Below the pieces are notes generated by a model. That model saw only the letters and a program-made list of their open reading frames with translations. It was not told the DNA's origin and did no database searches. A stretch of DNA of 64,000 nt from positions 868,001 to 932,000 of the forward strand of contig NC_037318.1 of NCBI RefSeq assembly GCF_000143535.2. The letters run 5' to 3'. Position numbers and translations under genes: made by a program. This document shows, one piece after another, positions 12,510 through 22,869 of the stretch (positions are counted from its first letter, which is position 1; each line of letters opens with the position of its first letter). Origin of the DNA: Botrytis cinerea B05.10. Lineage: Eukaryota > Ascomycota > Leotiomycetes > Helotiales > Sclerotiniaceae.

Positions 12510-14435
12510 ATGTCTTACGATACTCTACCTTACTCGACCATGGAACCACCTTTTTTCCAGGAGAATAGATCAAACCCTCAATCTTTCCGTCGTGAGGATT
12601 TGATGGACATTGAAAGTTCTTGGATACAGAATATTGATCCACTTCTTCGTCAATCTCAAATGGGCTCGCCGGATTTCGGTTACAGTCAAGATATACCACA
12701 ACAACCTCTACAGAGATTCATCACAGAGCCAGGACGAGCTCTCTTCACTACTGTTCCAAACATGGCTCACTTCGATAGCTGTCCCCGACCGCCTTATAGA
12801 GCATTCGAACCCGTTAGTGTCTATCCTCAAGCTTCTCGAACAAGAATGATATCCCCTTCTCCTTCCCAAGAGCTCTCTTCCAACTGCAGCAGTGCTCGAA
12901 GTCCAGCTACCGAAACAGATTGGTATCACGATGGATACTATTCTTCTCAGGGCCAAGATGACTACACCCTCCCCAACACCTCTCATGCTACCTCGCAAAA
13001 CTTCTCTGATGTATGGTCACCACCACAAATTCTATCCGGACATCCCACTGGATATCCATGTGTTAATCTCAGTGATGTCCAGGCATTTGCCGATCCGCAA
13101 GAAATCAAATTCGAGACCGATGAAACATATGCCGATTATGCGATCCAAGCATCAGAGTCTGGGAGCCACAAGTTAGCTTCTCATATATCACATTATAGAG
13201 ATGAGGGATTGGGGTCGTCAATTCGAGACGCTGCATCTCCACAAGCAGTTTCCATTCAAGCTTCCAATAACGACAATACATCCACAGTTTCTGATGCTGA
13301 TATTGATGCAGAAGGCGATGTTGATGTTGAAACTAATGGGGAAATAGACACGGAAGCAGAAATCGATTCCGAATTACTACCTCAAGATGGAGAAGTTGAA
13401 GAGGAGGGAGAACCATCAGATACAGAATACACACCTCGTCCCTCAACCCGCAACCCGCGCAAACGCACCAGCACAGCTAAGCCCTACTCTCCCTCTACCA
13501 CAAAACGCAACCGCATATCCAAATCCTCCACATCCACATCTAAATCCTCTTCTAAACTCTCCTCAGGAGGTCTCTCCTGCAAACAATGCGTCTCCACCGG
13601 CTTCAAAGACACTCCTACTCTCCAGCGACACATCGCATCCGCGCACACTCGGGCTTTCATCTGCGTCTTCAATTTCGCAGGTTGCGATAGTACCTTCGCC
13701 TCGAAAAATGAATGGAAACGACACGTTTCCTCTCAGCACCTCAATCTGCAAGCTTGGGTGTGCACTCTCGGATCCTGCGGCAAGGTTCCTCTCAGCTCGC
13801 ACTCGCACTCGGGCTCTAGCACTGCGGTGCGGAAAGGTGTGGTGGTAACCCCGCATGCGCACGCGCGCGGTTATGGAGAGGTTAAAGGCGCGGAGTTTAA
13901 TCGGAAGGATTTATTCACGCAGCATTTGAGACGCATGCATGCGCCGTTTGAGGTGAAGAGGAAGGGGAAACGGAATGGAGAGTGGGAGGATCGGGTGCGG
14001 GTTCTGCAGAGGAGTTGCGAGCGTAGTAGAAGGGAAGCGCCGGAGCGGCTTGGGTGTCCGGTGAGGGAGTGTGCGGAGGGAAATGATGGATTGGGAGTGT
14101 GGTTTGAGGGGAGCGGGTGCTGGGATGAGAGGATGGAACATTTGGGGAAACATTTGGAGAGGGCGGGGGATGGGGCGGGGAGAGCGGATGAAGGGGGGGT
14201 GAGGCAGGATGATGATACGCTCTTTGTGGAGTGGGCGGTGCAGCAGAAGATTATTGAGAGGGGGGTGAGGGGGGATTGGATTCTTTGTTCGGGGAAGAGC
14301 GGTCGTGGGTGGGCGAGGAAGAGACTGGTGGGGGGTTCGGATAGGAGTGATGGGAGGGTGGTGGCGAGACATGTGGGAATCAAAGTGGAGTGTGGGATGG
14401 AGGGGGATTTGGATGCCGAGGGAGAAGATGAGTAA
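12510..14435 (+). CDS. C2H2 zinc-finger transcription factor, single exon
   Basis: Uninterrupted 641-residue frame. The frame is open further upstream, but the ATG at 12510 is the first one giving a sensible N-terminus (MSYDTLPYSTMEPPFF). Residues 1-265 are Ser/Pro/Gln-rich, 270-320 strongly acidic (DADIDAEGDVDVETNGEID, a likely activation or interaction region), 320-355 basic Ser/Lys-rich. Fingers: CKQC...QRHIASAH near 356, FICVFNFAGC...EWKRHVSSQH near 382, WVCTLGSCGK with a displaced His pair (DLFTQHLRRMH) near 416-475, and a C-terminal CPVREC...WDERMEHLGKHLE near 514-550. The SKNEWKRH/SQH and WxERxxHxxxH signatures recur in the upstream C2H2 gene, so the two are probably paralogues. Coding-strand composition changes sharply from C-rich to G-rich near 13860. 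Confidence 0.85.
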   Translation: MSYDTLPYSTMEPPFFQENRSNPQSFRREDLMDIESSWIQNIDPLLRQSQMGSPDFGYSQDIPQQPLQRFITEPGRALFTTVPNMAHFDSCPRPPYRAFEPVSVYPQASRTRMISPSPSQELSSNCSSARSPATETDWYHDGYYSSQGQDDYTLPNTSHATSQNFSDVWSPPQILSGHPTGYPCVNLSDVQAFADPQEIKFETDETYADYAIQASESGSHKLASHISHYRDEGLGSSIRDAASPQAVSIQASNNDNTSTVSDADIDAEGDVDVETNGEIDTEAEIDSELLPQDGEVEEEGEPSDTEYTPRPSTRNPRKRTSTAKPYSPSTTKRNRISKSSTSTSKSSSKLSSGGLSCKQCVSTGFKDTPTLQRHIASAHTRAFICVFNFAGCDSTFASKNEWKRHVSSQHLNLQAWVCTLGSCGKVPLSSHSHSGSSTAVRKGVVVTPHAHARGYGEVKGAEFNRKDLFTQHLRRMHAPFEVKRKGKRNGEWEDRVRVLQRSCERSRREAPERLGCPVRECAEGNDGLGVWFEGSGCWDERMEHLGKHLERAGDGAGRADEGGVRQDDDTLFVEWAVQQKIIERGVRGDWILCSGKSGRGWARKRLVGGSDRSDGRVVARHVGIKVECGMEGDLDAEGEDE

Positions 14436-15179
14436 TGATGGAATTTGAGTGAATGGATGAAAAAGGCACTTGTCTGCTCCTCTCCTTTTCCTTTTTTCCT
14501 TTTAAATTTTTTTTTTTTTAAAAAAAAAATCGAATGTGTTGTTGAAAATGTAGGATTGTGATGGATATGAATCTGGATATTCCAGCCACGCAGGCTCACG
14601 AAGTACGAAGTAATGAGTAACGAGTTATGAATTATGGATGATGCGGCGTTGCTTTCCATTTTGTTTTCTCCTCGTCATGTTTTCTCTTTGGCTTCTCGGG
14701 CTCGGGCTCAAGAGAAGTAGATGGTGTTTATGTTGTGTCCTGGCTGGTCTACTTTAGCAATTCATAACGATGATGTATTTTCTTTCTTCCTTTCTTTCTT
14801 TCTTCCTTCCTTTCTTCTTTCTTCCTTATAGGATTGGGGTTAGGATTAGGATTGGGATTAGCTACCTAGGTTCAGTTCCGTAAGGCTAGATCAGTAATGG
14901 ATTACCTGGTGCATGTAACTCGATATCTCTTTCCTCCAATCTGAATACTGAGACTCATCAGTGAATTTTAGAAGCACGAGGTGATGAAATTGCTACTCTT
15001 TACACAGCGACAGGGGAGTTGAATTTGGTATATTGGCATGCGGGATGTGCTGCTCTTGCAGTGTGGAAATCCATATAAAGTATAGAAGGGCCCAGATTGA
15101 ACCTGTGGCTAAAGGTAATCCTCTTACTACCTCTCAGAGACACTTCATAATTTCAGAATACAAGCCTCGCCAGGCCAAC
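14436..15179. other. Intergenic region between a + strand and a - strand gene (convergent ends)
   Basis: Contains a T/A homopolymer pair at about 14507-14530 that can fold on itself, a pyrimidine TTTC/TTCC tract at about 14776-14826 and a short degenerate TTAGG-like stretch at 14831-14861. No gene seen. Confidence 0.6.
14776..14826 (+). repeat. TTTC/TTCC homopyrimidine microsatellite
   Basis: Imperfect tetranucleotide array of T and C only. Confidence 0.85.
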
Positions 15180-16667
15180 TCAACCCCTATTGACAATCTC
15201 CTGCCTACCGACAATCTTCGCCAACCTCTCTTCACTCTGTGCCTCCCCCTCCTTAAATCCCATCGCACTCGCTAAGCTTCTCGCTTCTTCATATCTTCTC
15301 CTAGCTTCCTGGATATTCCCATCCATTTCTGCGAATTCTCCTAGATTATGTGTCGCAACAGCACATCCGAGATCACATTCTTCGGTTCTTTCTGGGGGTG
15401 CTATTTTGGCACAAATTTCTAGGGATTTGGTAGCCCATGCGCGGGCATTTTTGATTTGTTGAGAGCGGGATATTATGGGTTGGCCTAGTTCTGGTGGTGG
15501 ATTTTGCTGGGCCAGTGAGATGGAGAGATTGTTCACTATTGGCAGGTGGTTAGTGGGTGGCTTTCGGAAAATGGAGAGGGAACAAACTTAGAACGGCTGT
15601 GTGGCAGGTAGCTGGGGTAGAGAGAGCGATAGCTTGGAGGAATAGGGGTGCGGCAAGGTGGTGTTTATCGGTTGCTTCATAGTGATGTGCAAGAGCTAGA
15701 AATTTTTTTAGTCCGATTCAAATGGACGTCTTGAATAGAAATACAAACCTTCAAAAGTTCCGCCCATCTCTTCGTCCGATAACCAAACCTCTTCCCCAGG
15801 TCTGATTCCCTCTTTCTGTCTCCTCATTTGTTCCTTTAATATAGTTTCCACTGCATACACCAAGCTTTCCTCGGCCTTATCTGGTTGTAAAACGTATTCC
15901 CCGTTGTATAAATCGGCAATTTTGACACTGATCTCTACCATCCTCCTAAGCACTCTCGTTCTCTTGCCAATATTCCTCTCCAAATCTCCCAGTTGCTCCA
16001 TCCATTTCCCACAGTCATCTCTCATAATTTCGTACACACCAATCGCCTTGTCATAGGCTTGAATTTTCTCTAATAAAACACAAACAGATATTTTGATTCC
16101 AAGATACTCGTCAGAAAATGGATCCATACCCATCTCATCTGCAACTCGTAAAGCCTCTTTGTAGTATTTAATAGCATTCTTAGGTTCGAGCGACATATTG
16201 GTGTAGTAGAGGGCCTTGCGCAATTGCTTTGCTACAGGTTCGGGAAAGGCTTTGAAGCCGTCGATTATGTACTTGTTATACCACCAATTGATATATCCTA
16301 GACAAAAGACTCCGAATCCTATACTGTATTTGCAAATGCTGTATTAGCACTGCACATCAAAGCCGTAAAATGAAAGCAGACGGATGTAAGGTGTCAATTA
16401 CGCTATTGTAGCTCCGGTCATGCTATATGGATGTGCTCGAAAGAGTATTTTGGCATTCCTCGTGAATGAGCCTTTGGAGCGGTTAACCTTAGGTTGTGCT
16501 CCTCGTGTAGATTGCCATCTCTGCTGCTGTGTTCGACATGGTGCGGAGTTTGTGGTAGCAGGTCTACTGGACCGTGTGGCTTGCACTCGTTGTTGACGAA
16601 GACATTGTGATGCGCGATGAGAAGCGCCGGCAGATCCGATGGAGGTTGCGAACCGTGGTGTAAACAT
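15180..16667 (-). CDS. Mitochondrial TPR protein resembling Mgr3 (i-AAA protease adaptor)
   Basis: Four exons on the minus strand: 16667-16402, 16323-15749, 15695-15588, 15535-15180; 434 residues. In yeast Mgr3 is an inner-membrane TPR protein that with Mgr1 helps the i-AAA (Yme1) protease select substrates in the intermembrane space. Here residues 1-88 are a typical presequence rich in Arg, Ser, Gln and Thr (MFTPRFATSIGSAGASHRAS). Residues about 90-107 make one membrane segment (IGFGVFCLGYINWWYNKY). The rest is helical TPR-like (RKALYYTNMSLEPKNAIKYY; VATHNLGEFAEMDGNIQEAR). An in-frame ATG lies further upstream at about 16769, but 16667 places the presequence correctly. The gene is divergent from the Dap1-like gene, with 284 bp between the starts. 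Function inferred from architecture, not from a search. Confidence 0.75.
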
Positions 16668-16951
16668 TTTAGAAGCGAATTCTATGGCAATCGCACAATT
16701 GAATATGGAAGTCCAGGCACAATTGTCGTTGGCGCAGTTTATGAAGCTCTGGTCGTCCGGCAGCTTCATAAAATTAACGATTTCCTTCCTGCAAGACATT
16801 TCAGCCTAACCAAAATAACCCCTGTCTCCCGCAATGCGCTAACCGATGAATGACGCTACCCCACATCATCGACGAACGTCAGCTTTGTGTTCAATCGCGA
16901 TATTTCTTTTCGATCAAGCTTCACTTATTAGCATAACACGTTTCATTCAAG
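16668..16951. promoter_or_regulatory. Putative bidirectional promoter of the Mgr3-like and Dap1-like genes
   Basis: Start codons of the two divergent genes are separated by only 284 bp, so both promoters must sit here or overlap the genes. No specific factor site is claimed. Confidence 0.5.
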
Positions 16952-17528
16952 ATGGCCGGTAAATTCGAACCTAAAACTCCTGTTACGCTGAACCCGCCAA
17001 AGTACGATCCTATTTCGCTGGAAGAACTTGCAAAATGCAATGGTAATTACGATCTCTTTACGATCTCCAGAGAGGGGGGGCTGATACGTTGAAAGGTTCT
17101 GATAGCGACAAATGCTATGTTGCAATCAAGGTACATTCTCAACTCTGCATATTTCACTGTGCAATGCGCAAAGCTCATGGGACCTAGGGCAAAGTCTACG
17201 ATGTAACGGGAAACAAAGCATATCTCCCTGACGGTGCTTACCATGGTATTTCTTCCCAATCCTTTTGTATTTAACTTCGCATGTTCTCCTCACTAATTTC
17301 TGTTCTACACCTTCAGTCTTCGCTGGCCACGATGCATCCCGCGCTCTAGCTAAAACTTCTACTAAAGCTGAAGACGTGTCCTCGGAATGGTTCGATCTCG
17401 ATGAGAAAGAGAAGGGTGTACTTAATGACTGGAACACATTTTTCTCGAAACGATACAATGTTGTGGGACTCGTGGAGGGGGCGCAGAACTTGGATCCAAA
17501 TGACAAAATCGAGGGTGCATCGAGTTGA
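16952..17528 (+). CDS. Dap1/MAPR-family cytochrome b5-like heme-binding protein
   Basis: Four exons: 16952-17042, 17096-17130, 17188-17245, 17317-17528 (introns 53, 57 and 71 bp); 131 residues. The spliced protein has the membrane-associated progesterone receptor (MAPR) fold signature: YDPISLEELAKCNG, then CYVAIKGKVYDVTG, then VFAGHDASRALAK. Tyrosines in the middle (KVYDV, AYLPDGAYH) match the Tyr-type heme ligation of this family rather than the His pair of cytochrome b5. No N-terminal membrane helix is visible, so this is the short soluble form, unlike yeast Dap1. Dap1/PGRMC proteins bind heme and support cytochrome P450s, notably in sterol synthesis; that role is family knowledge. A P450 gene starts 5.3 kb downstream. 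Confidence 0.88.
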
Positions 17529-19003
17529 AAGTTTGCGGACGCATTATCGAAGTTGTGAGGATTGAACAGGTTGTGGCGTGCGATTTAGACGTAACATTGA
17601 ATTTAGCGAATTATGATCGGAGCTTAGCAGGCGAATCCATTTTTCATTCGGTCTTGCAGGAAATACCTTGAGAAGTCACTTTGGCTGTTTATCATATAAT
17701 TTCTAATTTCTGGTGCTCTGAGAGCCATCATCACTTCAACTCGATTGTTCCTGTACCCAAGTATCAGAGTTGTATACCTAGACAAACCCTCTGCGTTCTA
17801 TAAGTATCTTTCCCTCTATCAAGACAGCCTCTATCTTTCCCCATTGTTTCAGATCAAGTTGAGTTTCTTTTTAGCCGAGCGGAAATTAAGAATCAGAAAA
17901 CATGCCCTTTCTTTCTCAAGTGCAATGCAATGCTTTGAGTTACGTGAACTTTTGCTCGGTCAAAGTGATCTGGTAAAAGACAACCAGACTAGTGCGAGAA
18001 TAAGTAAGTGTAGGTGAGTGCTGACGTTGAAAGATGTGCATTCATGGTATCAGTACGTCCAGGCAGGTATATAATTACCCAAGATCAAAATCATACTGAA
18101 TACCTAGGCCAGTAATTGTATATCGTTCTAGCTACCAGCGAAAACAGGGCGAAATGCATCCTGGAACCGCGCTCCCTCGATTCAAAGACTGCACCTTAAG
18201 ATCGTAGAGTGATATTCTCGAACATGTTAGCTCCACAGTCTTCATATGGTATGGTTACCCATCGGTCGAGTGCATTCAATGTCAACCAGTGACTGATTAT
18301 CAATGATCTGAAGTTCACCTCATACTCAAGTTCCAAACCCCTGTAGTCCTGCGAATGGTGAACCGCCTAGTATATTTCGACGCGCAGTCAAACATTTTGG
18401 CTTTCATCAACAAACACACATGAAATCGTAGCATGAGCTGTGAGCGAACGATAGATAACATCTAGGATTCACAATCTCGCAATTTGTATCATATTTCGTA
18501 TATTGACTGACCGCTTAATATACTATTGCTACCTTATCTAGTGTTCTATCATGACCGAGCCAGAGATGCAATGACGTCAGAAATTTAATGTAGTTTTTGC
18601 ATTTCCTAGATAATTTTGAGAAATTCATAGCCAAAGAGTAGACTATCCAACCGATCCCACAACAACCCTTGCCCAACCAGATTCCCCACAACCCCATAAC
18701 TCCTCAAACTAAAAAGTAATGCCCAAAGATAGGTATCTCGAATCAGCCACGCCTCAAACGCCTTCCCAATGCATCTCAATACTAGAGAAGATTATGTTGG
18801 CACGGTCGAGGATAGATGAAATCAAGGAAGAGAGCGAAGACGAATGCAAAACCTTCCCCCCACATAGCTAAATATATGTAACTCAGTCCGTGAAGAATTC
18901 GCTGGAAACATGCCGCCGAAAATGAATATTCAAAGACGATGAACTGAGAATAGATGTTCCATTCATGCCATGCAGGTTTTCATATTTCCACTGCTAAAGG
19001 CAA
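17529..19003. other. Intergenic region between convergent genes
   Basis: About 1.5 kb, AT-rich, with frequent stops in all frames; nothing recognised. Confidence 0.6.
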
Positions 19004-20142
19004 TCATTTCTTCAAAACGGCATCGTACATGGTAAACAGGATCCCAATGCCGGTTCCAACAAGCGTGCTTTGATATCCCCCATAAAGTGCGGAATTGATT
19101 CTGGCCACGTGCTCAAGGTCTACGAGCCCGCCAAGAGTTGCGCCTTGGCCGTAAACTACGAATGTTATAAGTCCCTTTACAATGTTGAATGTCAATGGGT
19201 CAAACGAATAATGTCTGCTTCGTGTGCTTGGTTTGCTTGTCAAATTGTAGAAGTATGCCCCAAACAATGGAAGTAACAGACTTGTGGATAACCACAGAGC
19301 AAAGGGGCCCCAGAACGACGTGGTCAACAAAAGGAACAGATCCGGAATTTTAACTGCGTATTCGGAAGTATTCAGTAATTGGAGCGGAGGAATTGTGAAT
19401 GCGTATTTGTTTTGCAAAAGTTCTGGTTGAAGTTGCAGTGCCTCTGAGAGTAGCATGATGAATTCAAGGGCCACGACCGTTGATACAGTTTCACGGGCAG
19501 TCTCCACAGCTTCAACTATACCTAAATCTTTGTAGTATTCATTTGCTTTCGCGCGTAAAACTGCCGTACGTCGATCGATAACATCTGCGACAACGGCAGG
19601 AGATGGTGGGAGAGGGACGTTTGATGAAAATGTGATCGCGTTTGCGCGTGGAGTTTGTGTAAGAGCAGTACTAGAACGTGCGATTGCTCTATCAGACTCC
19701 GAATCGTCACTACAAAAGTGTTAGTTACGCTTTCAACAAATTAACGCGGTTGGCGCGTCGCAACACGTACGTAGTTTGGTTCCCGACCTCCGAAAGTTCT
19801 GACGCAAGTCTAGTTCTGCGTCTTAATGATCTTTTCGTGTCTATTTCATCGTGAGCAGAAGAGGGCTCCTTCTTTACAGGTGAAGCACCGGATCTTCTAT
19901 TATAGTATGGTATGAGGCGCGCCTCATTAGCTAGTTGCGATTCATTCTCAACCAGGTAGTCTTCGAGCGCAATCTCAAGTTCTGTCTTCTTGATACCATC
20001 GATACTGAGAACGGTCAGTGACTTCTGTTGCAAAGTTGGTGAGATATATTGGTGTCGCATACTACTTAAGTCCAATCGAATCCGCGAGCTCCATCAAATC
20101 CCCCTTTCGTTGCGCCTTGATCCAATTTGCTACCCCGGACAT
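19004..20142 (-). CDS. Protein with N-terminal SAP/HeH-like domain and C-terminal membrane segments
   Basis: Three minus-strand exons: 20142-20066, 20004-19771, 19709-19004 (two 61-bp introns); 338 residues. Residues 1-45 (MSGVANWIKAQRKGDLMELA, then GIKKTELEIALEDYL) have the two-helix spacing of SAP/HeH-type DNA-binding or nuclear-envelope domains. The middle is basic and Ser-rich (RRSGASPVKKEPSS; RSLRRRTRLA) and could act as a nuclear localisation region. The C-terminal third carries about three to four hydrophobic segments (DLFLLLTTSFWGPFALWLST; FNIVKGLITFVVYG; LVGTGIGILFTMY). A SAP-like head joined to a membrane tail suggests an inner nuclear membrane or chromatin-tethering protein, but this is inference; I do not recognise a named family. 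Confidence 0.78.
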
Positions 20143-20794
20143 GGTGATATATGCTGGCTGCTTCGCGAAAGAATGCGATCGTGGTGATTATACTCGATAA
20201 GTGTTTGTAGCAAGGTGGGGGGTTATCTGATGTCTGCTTTTCGGGTTATCGTGCGAAGTTTGGGTAAATATTGTGGGGTGCCGAATGAGGAAGGAATCGC
20301 GTAGTATGTCAACAAACAAGCGCTAGAGGCTTCACGTGATCGACTCAAATCACTAGCTCAGAGCTGGTGAGTCCTGTTGAAGGTGTTCTGGGTTGGATTG
20401 GTTTTGGTGTAATACAGAGCAACTCTTTTCCAAATGGGCTGCCGACCTCTGAATGTTGAGCAACCCTTCTTTATGAAGCTCTGATCATGTCGTTGTCATG
20501 GGAGATTCAAGGAACTCCTTGTAAGAATACTCGAGTCCTGGAAAGGAATGTGCGCAACCTAGAACTCGCTGCGAACGGATAGACGCGAACATCGGCCCCA
20601 ATCAATTTTATCTTTGCACCGAATTATTTCCATCTAATGACTTGATACATAAGAAGGGCAAATGAAAGCGACCTTTTGCCACAATCTCTATCCGTGTGTT
20701 GAGAATGTAAATTTTGAAATAGTTTTTATTGCTATTCTTTCCCATTGCATCAGACGATGACTATCGAACAGTCTGGTATCATACGGCCAAAACA
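20143..20794. other. Intergenic region between two minus-strand genes
   Basis: 650 bp; promoter side of the SAP-like gene and 3' side of the P450 gene. No feature recognised. Confidence 0.6.
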
Positions 20795-22869
20795 CTAATC
20801 TATAATATTTACAAAGCGTTCTTCCCCTTTTTTTACCAGTCGTACCGGAATAAAACCAGGGTGAAGTTTCAAAGTGATGAGTGACGTAGCCCCTCTGATC
20901 GTCTCTCTCGCCTTCCTTTGCGCCTTACCATACAATTCCCTCTTCTCGTCAGCGGACATCCCCAGAACTTCTTCATCCGTAGCCCACTCGTCGACTGCAA
21001 GCTCCATTGAGTACTTTTGCAAAACCACAGCAAGCACGCCCATGACCTCAACCTGGGCTAATCTTCGACCTAAGCAAGATCGGGCGCCATCGGAGAAAGG
21101 AATGTAAGAACCTCTGACTGGGCGGAATAATCCTTCAGATGTGGTTTTCCCTGTGAATCCACCAAAATCATCATCCTCAGAGGATTCGTTGGCGCTGTCG
21201 TCTTTCCCTACTTGCTTAACGAGCCATCTCTCGGGTTTGAAGTCATCGAGATCATTATTCAGTGTGGTAAGTTTTGAGGGCTCGGTTGGCCAATACCTAG
21301 GATTTCGATGGAGACCTATAGTATTAAGGTTGATATGGGCTCCAGCAGGGAGAATGATTTTCTTTCCATCAATAAAAATAGTTTGATCGTGGCCTTGACC
21401 GACTGATTTAGGAATATTAGCCACAGGAGGCATGAGGCGAAGTTGTTCATTGAGTGTGGCTCCGACCATACCACCCATGAGGTCGTTTATATTTTTCTCA
21501 TAATCCCAGGTCTCAGGAGATTCATCGCCAAAGATCCTCTGCACTTCTTCTTGAACTTGTCGCTGCGATCTAGGCCTAATTGCCAATTCTACAAGGCAGA
21601 AATGAACCGAATTCGCGGTCGTCTCATGACCAGCGACCATCATGACGAAGGCATTTCCAAGAATTTCCGAGTCCGAAAGAGCGACTTTGTTGGCTTGGCC
21701 CTTCTCAACTCGGTCCGGCGACGCTTTATTAGACCCCGCCGCACTTGAAGGGCCGTATGAACTCTTTACCAGGAAGCCCATAATGTCCATGCCTTCACTT
21801 CCTTTACTCTCCATAGCATCCCGAGCCTTTTGGGCAAACAGCTCGTTCATGTACTGGCCGAAATTTTCAAAAGATTCCAGTGCTTTGTGAGCGGAATCAA
21901 AAGGCATTAATCCTGGGAAAAATTAGTCTCTCGTACAAAAACCACAGGTTGTTCTCAGAACTCACTCAGCAGCCATTTCGGAAGAAATAGCACCCAGACT
22001 AAAGTCTCTAAAAGGGTACTCAAAGATCTCTCGAAGCTCATCGTGTGGCCTTCGGGCGCTTCGTTACTGCTGTAAACGGATTCTTGTTCCTTGCTCCTCG
22101 CTTTCTCTCCTGGCCATAATAGACGAACCCCAAATCCAATCCTGCTTATAATGTGCAATGTAACTCTCATTGTATCAGTAGGAACTTCTTTCAAGGTCAC
22201 ATTCCCGTTCCCGTTGGGACCTAGCCATCTTCTCAACATCCCTTGTGCTTGTGTACAAGATTCTGCAAACACTAGCGCGTTGTTCTTTTCGGTGAAACTT
22301 GGTGAAGATATCTTCCTATGCCCCCTCCATTCAATTCCTTCGGTCGTTACAACATTACGACCAAATATCTCGAGAATACGGTACGACTCAAGAGGTTTGG
22401 GAAAGGCCTCTCGGCGACTCGTGATCTGATGAGTCGCTTCTGCGTTTGAGACAAATCCAAGAATCGATCCAGGGGACACAGTTAAAAATGCATCGCCGTT
22501 TTTAGCAAATGGATGGTAAAGTTTCTCCCAGCACCAATCCGGTGTCATATAACTAGATCTTGTTAGAGTTGCCCTCAAAATTGTCGGTTTTCATCACTTA
22601 CTCAATCCAGCTCTCTGTCCATGTTGTGGGCAGCTTTTTGATGAAAGGTAGCCATACACGATGAGTTATCAGCCAAAATGGATTGTAAAGACTAATCGCT
22701 GGAATTAATTAGCATATGGGAATCCAAAAAGATAATGTGACTCACGGGTTATCACATATGGCAAACCTGAACGTTTGGCAGCTGCAATGTTCTTTTGTAA
22801 TCCTGCTATGTTAGAATACACCCAATAAATTGGAAGTGTAGCCAAAACAAGAGTGAAGAGTGGAATCAT
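20795..22869 (-). CDS. Cytochrome P450 monooxygenase
   Basis: Four minus-strand exons: 22869-22746, 22698-22602, 22552-21966, 21912-20795; 641 residues, longer than most P450s (about 500-550). An N-terminal membrane anchor (MIPLFTLVLATLPIYWVYS) points to the endoplasmic reticulum. Oxygen-binding I-helix: VMMVAGHETTANS. K-helix ExxR: LNEQLRLMPP. Heme loop with the Cys ligand: PFSDGARSCLGRRLAQVE. All catalytic landmarks are intact, so it should be active with an NADPH-P450 reductase. Extra length sits partly in acidic inserts before the heme loop (DDSANESSEDDDFGGFTGK) and between helices. Substrate and CYP family are not assigned. It lies alone, not in an obvious metabolite cluster, although a Dap1-type heme protein is nearby. 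ATG 22869 is preferred because it starts the anchor. Confidence 0.92.

Noticed and set aside
13871..14659. 262-residue minus-strand frame opposite the second C2H2 gene
   Set aside because: Shadow of the G-rich 3' part of the C2H2 coding exon; low-complexity Pro/Ser/His content.
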